NCBI RefSeq assembly: GCF_900626145.1
Contig: NZ_LR130817.1
Span: 710,698 to 774,697, forward strand
DNA from: Intestinimonas timonensis
GTDB taxonomy: Bacteria > Bacillota > Clostridia > Oscillospirales > Oscillospiraceae
Direction: 5' to 3'
Length of the DNA: 64,000 bases
The stretch's first letter is position 1. Each line of letters starts with the position of its first letter. Positions 17,182-24,562 of this stretch are shown piece by piece. The notes beneath the pieces were generated by a model. It saw nothing but the letters and a program-made list of their open reading frames with translations, did no database searches and was not told where the DNA came from. The position numbers and the translations under genes are program-made.

Positions 17182-18614
17182 CCTGGGAAACTGTCATCGG
17201 TCTGGAGACCCACGTGGAGCTCTCCACCAAGACCAAGATCTTCTGCTCCTGCACCACCGAGTTCGGCGGTGCCCCCAACACCCACTGCTGCCCGGTGTGC
17301 ATGGGCATGCCCGGCACCCTGCCGGTGGTCAACGAGAAGGTGCTGGAGTACGCCGTGAAGGTGGGCCTGGCCCTGGACGGGGAGATCACCCGGTCCTGCC
17401 GGTTCGACCGGAAAAACTACTTCTACCCCGACCTCCCGAAGGCCTACCAGATCTCCCAGCTCTATCTCCCCATCGTCCGCAACGGCAAGCTCACCATCCA
17501 CACCGAGTCCGGCGGGGAGAAGACCATCCGCATCCACGAGCTCCACATGGAGGAGGACGCCGGTAAGCTGGTCCACGACCCCTGGATCGACCAGACCCGC
17601 TGTGACTACAACCGCTGCGGTGTCCCTCTCATCGAGATCGTCACCGAGCCTGACTTCCGCTCCGGGGAGGAGGTCATCGCTTATCTGGAGAAGCTGCGCT
17701 CCACCCTCCAGTACCTGGGGGTCTCCGACTGCAAGATGCAGGAGGGCTCCCTACGCTGCGACGTGAACCTGTCGGTGCGACCCGCCGGGGTCACGGAGCT
17801 GGGTACCCGCACCGAGATGAAGAACCTCAACTCCTTCAAGGCCATTGCCCGCTCCATCGAGTACGAGGCCAGACGGCAGATCGAGCTCATTGAAGAGGGC
17901 AAGCGGGTGGTCCAGGAGACCCGCCGCTGGGACGAGAACAAGGACGCCACCTTCGCCATGCGCTCCAAGGAGAACGCCCAGGACTACCGCTACTTCCCCG
18001 AGCCCGATATCCCACCCCTGGAGATCGGTGAGGACTACCTGGAGCGGCTCCGGAAGGAGCAGCCCGAGATGGCCGAGGCCAGGATGGCCCGGTACCAGGC
18101 GGATTGGGGCCTGCCCGTCTACGATACCCAGATGCTCACCAGTCAGAAAGCCCTGGCAGAATTCTTCGAGGCCACAGTGGCCCTGGGAGCGCCCCCCAAG
18201 CAGGCTGCCAACTGGATCATGGGCGAGGTCCTCCGGCGGCTGTCCGCCGACGGGCTGGAGGCCAAAGACATGGTCTTCACCCCCAAGACCCTGGCCCGGC
18301 TCATAGAGCTGGTCCAGACCGGCTCCCTCAACCGCAACACCGCCGTCAAGGTCTTTGACGCTGTCTTTTCCGACGACGCCGACGTGGACGCCTACGTGAA
18401 GGAGCACGGCCTGGAGCAGGTCTCCGATGCCGGATTGGTGGGGAGCGTGGTGGACAAGGTCCTCGCCGCCAACCCCAAGTCCATTCAGGACTTCAAGTCC
18501 GGCAAGGAGAAGGCCTTCGGCTTCCTAGTGGGACAGGTCATGCGGGAGCTCAAGGGTCAGGCCTCCCCCCAGGTGGTCAACCAGACCCTGCGGGAGAATC
18601 TGGAACAGATGTAA
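17178..18614 (+). CDS. gatB: Asp-tRNA(Asn)/Glu-tRNA(Gln) amidotransferase subunit B
   Basis: This 478-residue subunit binds the mischarged tRNA and performs kinase and transamidation steps. The N-terminal WETVIGLETHVEL and the zinc-type cysteines (FCSCTTEF, HCCPVCMGMPG) are present, followed by the GatB/YqeY tail domain (residues about 330-478). Its ATG overlaps the gatA stop by four bases. It ends the operon ahead of a strong terminator. Confidence 0.97.
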   Translation: MTWETVIGLETHVELSTKTKIFCSCTTEFGGAPNTHCCPVCMGMPGTLPVVNEKVLEYAVKVGLALDGEITRSCRFDRKNYFYPDLPKAYQISQLYLPIVRNGKLTIHTESGGEKTIRIHELHMEEDAGKLVHDPWIDQTRCDYNRCGVPLIEIVTEPDFRSGEEVIAYLEKLRSTLQYLGVSDCKMQEGSLRCDVNLSVRPAGVTELGTRTEMKNLNSFKAIARSIEYEARRQIELIEEGKRVVQETRRWDENKDATFAMRSKENAQDYRYFPEPDIPPLEIGEDYLERLRKEQPEMAEARMARYQADWGLPVYDTQMLTSQKALAEFFEATVALGAPPKQAANWIMGEVLRRLSADGLEAKDMVFTPKTLARLIELVQTGSLNRNTAVKVFDAVFSDDADVDAYVKEHGLEQVSDAGLVGSVVDKVLAANPKSIQDFKSGKEKAFGFLVGQVMRELKGQASPQVVNQTLRENLEQM

Positions 18615-18626
18615 TAAGAAACGGGT

Positions 18627-18658
18627 GCGGCGCCTCTCGGGAGAGAGGCGCCGCTTTT
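18627..18658 (+). terminator. Terminator of aspS-gatCAB operon
   Basis: GCGGCGCCTCTC (18627-18638) pairs with GAGAGGCGCCGC (18643-18654) around a 4-base loop, followed by TTTT. Confidence 0.9.
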
Positions 18659-18684
18659 CTGTCCGAACAGGACGGGAAGTGCCC

Positions 18685-18713
18685 TTGCGCGGGGACTGGT
18701 TTCATGCTATGCT
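18685..18713 (+). promoter_or_regulatory. Likely promoter of 5'-nucleotidase gene
   Basis: TTGCGC (18685-18690) and TATGCT (18708-18713) are spaced by 17 bases, 48 bases before the start codon. The boxes match consensus only moderately. Confidence 0.5.
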
Positions 18714-18760
18714 ACAAAATAAGAGAGAACATTTGCCCATAGCTGAGAGGAGAAGCGTAA

Positions 18761-20686
18761 ATGAGATACCTCCGTTCCGTTTTTGCCCTGGTTCTGAGCG
18801 CGGTCCTGCTTTTGGGGAGCGGCGCCGCATGGGCCGCTGCCCCGGAGGAACCGGGGGATTTGACAATCCTGTTTACCCACGATACCCATGACCACTTCCT
18901 GCCCGCAGCCAATGAGGAGGGTGGGGAGTACGGCGGCTATATCCGGCTGGCTACCTTATTAAAGGAACAGCGTCAGGCGGCAGCGGAGCAGAGCAGGGCG
19001 GTGGTCACCCTGGACGGGGGCGATTTTTCTATGGGCTCCCTCTTCCAGACCATCTACACCACCGCTGCCCCGGAGCTCCGTGCCCTGGGAGCCATGGGGT
19101 ATGACGTGACCACCCTGGGCAACCACGAGTTTGACTACCGTCAGCAGGGGCTGGCCGACATGCTCAATGCGGCCAAAGAGAGTGGCGATCCTCTGCCCGC
19201 CATCGTCCAGGCCAACTATACTCAGCCCATGGACCACGACAGCGGCTACGCGGTGGTCCAGGCTTTGGAGAATTACCTGGTGACCGATTACACCGTGATC
19301 GAGCGGGACGGGCTGCGGGTGGCCGTCTTTGGGGTGCTGGGTGAGGACGCTAATGACTGCGCCCCCATGTCTGGCATGGAGCTTGAACCCATCGCCGACG
19401 CCGCCAAGCGGGTGGTTGCCGAGATCAAAGAGAAGGAAGACCCCGACTATATCATCTGTCTCTCCCACAGCGGTACCGACGGGACGGGGAAGGGAGAGGA
19501 CTATGCGCTGGCCAAGGCGGTGGACGGCATCGATGTCATTATCTCCGGCCACACCCACACTACCATAGAGACTCCCATCCAGGTAAACGGTACCCTTGTC
19601 GTCTCCTGCGGAGAGTACACCCAGAATTTGGGCGTGCTGACGGTGTCCAAGGCGGAGGGGAAGACGGAGTTGGTGGACTATCAACTCCTACCTGTGGATG
19701 AGACTGTGGCCAATGACCCGGCCATGACTGCCCTGGCCCGGAGCTTCCAGCGGACGGTGGACGAGACCTACCTCTCCGGCTACGGCCTCACCTTCGATGA
19801 GGTCCTCTGCGAGAACTCCTATAATTTCACGCCTATCAGCCAGTTCGGGGCTGTCCAGGAGGAGGATACCCTGGGCAATCTCATTGCCGACTCCTATGTC
19901 TACGCCGTCAAAGAGGCGGAAGGGGAGAACTACGTGCCGGTGGACTTTGCTGTGGTGGCATCCGGAGTCATCCGGGCCTCCCTGGCCAAGGGAGACATTA
20001 CCGTCTCCGATGCCTTTGATGTCTCCTCTCTGGGCTCCGGCGCCGACGGCACCCCGGGCTATCCTCTGGTGGGAGTCTATATCACAGGAAAGGAACTGAA
20101 GGATGCCTTCGAGGTGGATGCCTCGGTAACGCCTCTCATGTCGGCGGCCCAGCTCTACGGCTCCGGCATGAAATGGTCCTTCAATACCCACCGGATGATT
20201 TTTGACAAGGTCACCGACTGTGCCCAGATCCTGCCCGACGGAACGGAGGTCCCCATCCAGGATGACAAGCTCTACCGAGTGGTCACCGGCCTCTACTCCG
20301 GCCAGATGCTGGGTACGGTGAACGGCAAGAGCTTTGGCCTTCTGACCATCACCCCCAGAGACGAAAAGGGTCAGCCCATCGAAAACCTGGAGGACTATAT
20401 CATCCATGGTCCTGGTGGAACGGAGGTCAAGGAGTGGTATGCTCTGGCCTCTTACCTTCAGAGCATGGGCACGGTGGACAGCCGCTATGCTGCCCCCGAA
20501 GGCCGAAAGACGGTGTCCCGCTCCTGGAACCCCATCGAATTGGTGCGCAGCCCGGGCTGGATCACTCTTGCAGCTATGGCATTGGCAGTGCTGGTGGTGG
20601 CCATCATCGCCCTGCTGGTGACCAAACCGCTCCGCCGCCGCAGCCGCCGGGGTTACCGAGCCTACCGGGGCCGCCGCCGGAGGTAA
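18761..20686 (+). CDS. Surface-anchored 5'-nucleotidase / metallophosphatase (UshA-like)
   Basis: This 641-residue protein opens with a signal peptide cut near AWAAA. A calcineurin-like metallophosphatase domain follows, with metal ligands in FTHDTHDHF, LDGGDFS, LGNHEFDY and SGHTHTTIE, then a 5'-nucleotidase C-terminal substrate-binding domain (about residues 350-560). A C-terminal membrane helix (ITLAAMALAVLVVAIIALLV) and a very basic Arg-rich tail close it. Family members hydrolyse nucleotides or related phosphate esters outside the cell to recover nucleosides and phosphate. The anchor places the enzyme on the outer face of the membrane. RBS GAGAGGAG precedes the ATG. It is a single gene between terminators. 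Confidence 0.93.
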   Translation: MRYLRSVFALVLSAVLLLGSGAAWAAAPEEPGDLTILFTHDTHDHFLPAANEEGGEYGGYIRLATLLKEQRQAAAEQSRAVVTLDGGDFSMGSLFQTIYTTAAPELRALGAMGYDVTTLGNHEFDYRQQGLADMLNAAKESGDPLPAIVQANYTQPMDHDSGYAVVQALENYLVTDYTVIERDGLRVAVFGVLGEDANDCAPMSGMELEPIADAAKRVVAEIKEKEDPDYIICLSHSGTDGTGKGEDYALAKAVDGIDVIISGHTHTTIETPIQVNGTLVVSCGEYTQNLGVLTVSKAEGKTELVDYQLLPVDETVANDPAMTALARSFQRTVDETYLSGYGLTFDEVLCENSYNFTPISQFGAVQEEDTLGNLIADSYVYAVKEAEGENYVPVDFAVVASGVIRASLAKGDITVSDAFDVSSLGSGADGTPGYPLVGVYITGKELKDAFEVDASVTPLMSAAQLYGSGMKWSFNTHRMIFDKVTDCAQILPDGTEVPIQDDKLYRVVTGLYSGQMLGTVNGKSFGLLTITPRDEKGQPIENLEDYIIHGPGGTEVKEWYALASYLQSMGTVDSRYAAPEGRKTVSRSWNPIELVRSPGWITLAAMALAVLVVAIIALLVTKPLRRRSRRGYRAYRGRRRR

Positions 20687-20767
20687 ACAATAAAAATCCG
20701 TGAACTGATCTGGAAAGGTTGCTCCGCGAGGAGGAATGAGAACAGTTTTTGGAGTCAACAACAAATT

Positions 20768-20803
20768 GAGGACAGACTGAAGTCAACCAGCCTGTCCTCT
20801 TTT
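20768..20803 (+). terminator. Terminator downstream of 5'-nucleotidase
   Basis: GAGGACAG (20768-20775) pairs with CTGTCCTC (20792-20799) with extra inner pairing, followed by TTTT. The rest of the 20687-20869 gap shows no gene. Confidence 0.7.
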
Positions 20804-20869
20804 CGTACTTGGACAATGTGACGTATATGCTGGGAACAAAGGGCTTTACCTGTCTGTGAAAAACCTTTA

Positions 20870-22195
20870 TCAAGTAGGTTTGGATTCTGCGCATCGCTTA
20901 AAACTCCTTCGATAGGCCAGGGCACAAACGGCGGTAAGGAGCAGACACAACAGCTCGGAGCATAGGGTGGACAGCCAGATGCCGGTATCCCCAAAGAGGA
21001 CAGAGAGGGTGAGCAGGGAGGCGGCCATAAGCACCAGACTCCTGCCGAAGGAAATGGAGAGGGCGAAGGCGGGCCGCTCTACGGCGGTGAAAAAGGCTGC
21101 GGTTACCACATTGAGGCCCATGGGCAGAAAAGAGAAGGCATACAGGCCTAGGGCGGAGATAGAGTAGCTGAACATGGGGCTTTCATGCTCCAAGAAGAAA
21201 CCCACGATGGCCCCGTCTCCTATCTCCACCAGGAAGAAGAAGACCACTGAGAGGGTCAGGGCCAGGGTGATGCCGTATCGGAGGAGACGATGGCAGACGG
21301 AGCGTTCCTTTGCTCCCAGGTGGAAGCTGACCAGTGGCTGTATACCTTGGGCGATGCCGGTCATGGTCATGAGCACCAGGGTGTTGACATAGCTGATGAT
21401 GGTGTAGGGGGTGAGGCCGTTCTCACCGATGACCCTGAGGATGACATGGTTGAAGAGAAAGATGACCAGACCGCTGGAGAGCTCGTTGAGCCCTTCGGAG
21501 AGGCCCAGGGGCAGGATGCGCCGGTAGGCGGAGAGCTCCCAGCGGAAGGGTTGGAACCGGAGCCGCCGCCGATGGGTGAGAAAGTAGCCGGTAAAGACCG
21601 CCGTGGAGGTCACCTGGGCCAGACCGGTGGCGAAGGCGGCTCCCCATACCCCCCAGTGGAAGACCAGCACAAAGAGGGCGTCGAGAGCCACGTTCATGAG
21701 GGCGCAGGAGATGACCCCCACGGTGCTGATATGAGGGGTACCGTTGGCCTTCACCTGGACCTCCAGGTTGTAAGAGACGGTGAAAAAGACGGCGAAGACG
21801 GCGATGGTACCCACGTATTCCTTCACATATACCAGAGTGTCCGGGGTAGCCCCCAGAAACCGGGCAACTGTATCCAAATTGAGAAGGACCAGCACGGTGA
21901 GCAGGAGACTAGCGGCCCCAGTCACCGCCAGGTTCTGGTTGAAGTAGCCTCTGGCCCGCTCCAGGTCCCCCTGGCCCAGGGCTATGGAGATGACGGTGGA
22001 GGTACCGGTGGCCAACAGAATGCCCACCATAAAAATAAAGGAAGTGAAGGGCATGGAGAGATTGACCGCTCGCAGGGCGACTTCTCCTACTCCTCTGGAC
22101 ACAAAGACCCCGTCCACCATGGTATAGAGAGAAAAGATCCACATGGAGACGATGGATGGGACGACGAACTTGAAAAAACGCTTTACTAGGTCCAT
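20870..22195 (-). CDS. MATE-family multidrug efflux transporter
   Basis: This is a 441-residue, 12-helix MATE (NorM/DinF superfamily) exporter that couples drug efflux to Na+ or H+ entry. Start is the ATG at 22195, ten bases after GGAGG; the longer frame upstream lacks a ribosome site. Recognisable features are the VPSIVSMWIFSLYTMVDGVFV first helix and the repeated two-bundle layout (second half begins near EGLNELSSGLVIF). It is divergent from a MerR-family regulator gene and has a MerR-style promoter (22238-22268), so it is probably induced by the compound it pumps. Confidence 0.93.
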   Translation of the reverse strand: MDLVKRFFKFVVPSIVSMWIFSLYTMVDGVFVSRGVGEVALRAVNLSMPFTSFIFMVGILLATGTSTVISIALGQGDLERARGYFNQNLAVTGAASLLLTVLVLLNLDTVARFLGATPDTLVYVKEYVGTIAVFAVFFTVSYNLEVQVKANGTPHISTVGVISCALMNVALDALFVLVFHWGVWGAAFATGLAQVTSTAVFTGYFLTHRRRLRFQPFRWELSAYRRILPLGLSEGLNELSSGLVIFLFNHVILRVIGENGLTPYTIISYVNTLVLMTMTGIAQGIQPLVSFHLGAKERSVCHRLLRYGITLALTLSVVFFFLVEIGDGAIVGFFLEHESPMFSYSISALGLYAFSFLPMGLNVVTAAFFTAVERPAFALSISFGRSLVLMAASLLTLSVLFGDTGIWLSTLCSELLCLLLTAVCALAYRRSFKRCAESKPT

Positions 22196-22237
22196 AATGA
22201 GATGACCTCCCAGAATCGTATCGGCGCCTGTAAGCAC

Positions 22238-22268
22238 ATGATAAACCCTCGGAATATCCGAAGGTCAA
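22238..22268 (-). promoter_or_regulatory. MerR-type promoter/operator for the MATE gene
   Basis: On the minus strand TTGACC (22263-22268) and TATCAT (22238-22243) are separated by 19 bases, the over-long spacing typical of MerR-activated promoters. The spacer region is filled by a 21-bp near-perfect dyad (22245-22265, ACCCTCGG...CCGAAGGT). The regulator encoded next door would bind here, untwist the DNA and activate transcription. Confidence 0.85.
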
Positions 22269-22286
22269 GACCCAGGAGGAAAAAAG

Positions 22287-23093
22287 ATGAGAGACCTCTA
22301 TCAGATCCATGAGCTGGCCAAGCTCTTCGGGTTGCACCCGGACACCCTGCGCTATTATGAGGAAAAAGGCCTCCTCCACCCAGAGCGGCGGGAGAATGGC
22401 TATCGGGTCTACCATATCCAGGACATCTGCGCGCTGAATATCATCCGGGCCCAGCGGGAGCTTGGGGTGCCAGTGGAGGAGATCGGAGCCTATCTGGACC
22501 GGCGGAGCGTAGCGGAAACCCTGTCCTTTCTGGACCGACAGGAGGAGCTGCTGGAGCGGAAGATGGCGGAACTGATGGAGATGCGGGGGGAGAACCGGGA
22601 CCGCCGTGCCCGGCTGCTCCGCTACCAGGACGTGGAGACCGAGGTGGTGACCTGCCGGACCATGCCGGAGCGCCCCTGCGTCATCCTCCAGGAGGACGTG
22701 ATTCTGGAGAAGGAGATCGACTTTCTCCTCAAAAAGCTGGAAAAGCGTCACAGCAATACCATCAAGATCATGGGCAAGCAGACCATGGGTGCCCTCCTGG
22801 ACAGGAAGTCCATGCGACCGGGGGACTACAAGCATTTTTCCTTCGTTTTTTTCCTCACCGGGCCGGACCAGGAGCGGGACACGGTCCTCCCGGCAGGGGA
22901 GTACGCCAGTCTCTTCTACCGTGGCTCCTACGAGCATCTGGAGGAACACTGCCAGACCCTCTTCCGTGGGGTGGCGGCGCTGGGTCTGGAGCTGGACGGC
23001 GCCCCCCTGGAGCTCTACCGCATCGACGCCCACGACACGGACCTGGAGGAGGAGTATCTCACCGAGCTCCAGGTGAAGGTGAAGCGGGCATAA
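22287..23093 (+). CDS. MerR-family transcriptional regulator with effector-binding domain
   Basis: This 268-residue regulator has an N-terminal winged helix-turn-helix of MerR type (IHELAKLFGLHPDTLRYYEEKGLL, residues about 6-29), a coiled-coil dimerisation helix (about 75-115) and a C-terminal domain resembling the GyrI-like/BmrR effector-binding fold (about 120-265). Such regulators sense drugs and activate efflux genes. It is divergent from the MATE gene with 91 bp between starts and a 19-bp-spacer promoter in that gap. AGGAGG precedes the ATG by eight bases. Confidence 0.93.
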   Translation: MRDLYQIHELAKLFGLHPDTLRYYEEKGLLHPERRENGYRVYHIQDICALNIIRAQRELGVPVEEIGAYLDRRSVAETLSFLDRQEELLERKMAELMEMRGENRDRRARLLRYQDVETEVVTCRTMPERPCVILQEDVILEKEIDFLLKKLEKRHSNTIKIMGKQTMGALLDRKSMRPGDYKHFSFVFFLTGPDQERDTVLPAGEYASLFYRGSYEHLEEHCQTLFRGVAALGLELDGAPLELYRIDAHDTDLEEEYLTELQVKVKRA

Positions 23094-23094
23094 C

Positions 23095-23132
23095 AAAGCG
23101 GCGACTCCGACTTGGGTCGGAGTCGCCGCTTT
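23095..23132. terminator. Bidirectional terminator
   Basis: A 17-bp stem (AAAGCGGCGACTCCGAC, 23095-23111, with its complement from 23116) has a 4-base loop and ends in TTTG. It serves the convergent merR-type and permease genes. Confidence 0.88.
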
Positions 23133-23137
23133 GTTCG

Positions 23138-24547
23138 TCATAGAAGATCGCCAAACATCCGCCGGCTGCGGTCGTCGTCGGTAATGGTGCGGTCCCGTCC
23201 GTGGTAGAGGAGCAGCCCCACCACTGCCAGCACGCCGGCCAGGAGGTAGTCCAGAGCGCCCATGCCGCCGGGGGAGAAGGGAAGGATCAGGTTGAGAGTG
23301 AGGAAAAGGGAGGCGATGATCCCCAATACCGCCGTCACCCTGCCGCCGGGCATGGAGACGGGCCGCCGGAGCTCGGGGTGGGTCCGGCGCAGCCGCAGCA
23401 CGGCAAAGAGGGTGGTCACCCACATGATGATGGTGGCCAGAGAGGCGGTGTTGATGAGGGGGAGGAAGAAGAGCTTGCCCAGGAAAGGTGCAAAGAGAAC
23501 CAGGGCTACCGAGGCCCAGATGCAGCGGGTGGGGGTGCCGTATTTTGGGTGGAGACGGCAGAACCAGCGGCTCACCAGGTCGGAGCCGGCCAGGCCGTAG
23601 ATCATCTGGGCGGCGGAATAGAGGGTGGAGTTCATGACGCCCACGGCGCCCACAAAGGCGGTGAGCAGCAACAGGACCCGCACCACCGGCATGCCGGTGA
23701 TGTCTACCAGAATGTCGGCAAAGGGGGCGGTGGTTTCCACGGCCTCCCGCCAGGGCATATTTCCGGCCACGGCGGTGGACACCAGACATAATAGGCCGGT
23801 GACCAGTACCAGGCAGACGATGAGGGCCAAGCCCGCCTTTCGGGCAGCCTTGCCCTCGGCGTCGGCGGCGGCCTTGGCCACTGTCTCCCATCCGGCTACC
23901 GAGAAGACCAGCAGAGAGAGAAGGGACATGGAGCCGGTGAAATCAAAGTCCAGTCCGCCGTCGGAGGCATAGATCTCCGGGTCAAAGTGGGCGAAGGCGG
24001 CGATGAGTCCAATCAGGCACATAAAGAGGAGGACCACCGTGGCGATTTTGGCCAGGGCGGCGCATACGTTGGCGCCCCGGTATTGGATATAGAGAATGAT
24101 TCCAGCCAGGAGGAACTGGATGAGGACATTGGGCAGGGTGACGGCATAGCCGCCGGCGGTGTAGAGAAGCCCGGCCTGGCCCAGTATGGGGAAGAGCTCG
24201 TCCAGTAAGGCAACGGCGGCCAGGTCCACCCAGCAGAAGACGATGGTGTTCATCATGACCCCGGCCCAGCCCACCAGGAAGCCGCCGCGGCACCCGAAGG
24301 CGGCGGTGGCGTAGACCGTCTCACCGCCGGGAAGGGGGAGCATGGGGATGGCCTCCATATAGGCGAAGGCGAAGGGAAACTCCACCGCCATGCAGAGGAG
24401 AAAGGCCACCGCCAGATTGAGGGGGCCTCGTGCGGTTTCCAGCCAGGTTCCGGTGAGGAGAAGCCAGGAGGTTCCCAGCATGCACCCCACCCCCATGGCC
24501 ACCAGGCCGAAGAAGCTGATGGAACCTCGCTTGGCCGTACCGTTCAT
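23138..24547 (-). CDS. APC-superfamily amino acid permease
   Basis: This is a 469-residue, about 12-helix transporter of the amino acid/polyamine/organocation superfamily. The glycine-rich first helix (FGLVAMGVGCMLGTSWLLLTG) and the helix-6 region (LLVFSVAGWETVAKAAADAE) are in the expected places. Substrate cannot be read from sequence. It follows the amylase-reductase gene on the same strand after 15 bases, so the two probably form an operon. GGAGG lies close before its ATG. Confidence 0.9.
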   Translation of the reverse strand: MNGTAKRGSISFFGLVAMGVGCMLGTSWLLLTGTWLETARGPLNLAVAFLLCMAVEFPFAFAYMEAIPMLPLPGGETVYATAAFGCRGGFLVGWAGVMMNTIVFCWVDLAAVALLDELFPILGQAGLLYTAGGYAVTLPNVLIQFLLAGIILYIQYRGANVCAALAKIATVVLLFMCLIGLIAAFAHFDPEIYASDGGLDFDFTGSMSLLSLLVFSVAGWETVAKAAADAEGKAARKAGLALIVCLVLVTGLLCLVSTAVAGNMPWREAVETTAPFADILVDITGMPVVRVLLLLTAFVGAVGVMNSTLYSAAQMIYGLAGSDLVSRWFCRLHPKYGTPTRCIWASVALVLFAPFLGKLFFLPLINTASLATIIMWVTTLFAVLRLRRTHPELRRPVSMPGGRVTAVLGIIASLFLTLNLILPFSPGGMGALDYLLAGVLAVVGLLLYHGRDRTITDDDRSRRMFGDLL

Positions 24548-24562
24548 GGGCGGCCTCCTTTC

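Noticed and set aside
21909..23891. 660-codon minus-strand open frame across the MATE and MerR genes
   Set aside because: It spans two identified genes in wrong frames and an intergenic promoter; composition is shadow-like (Arg/Gly/Pro).
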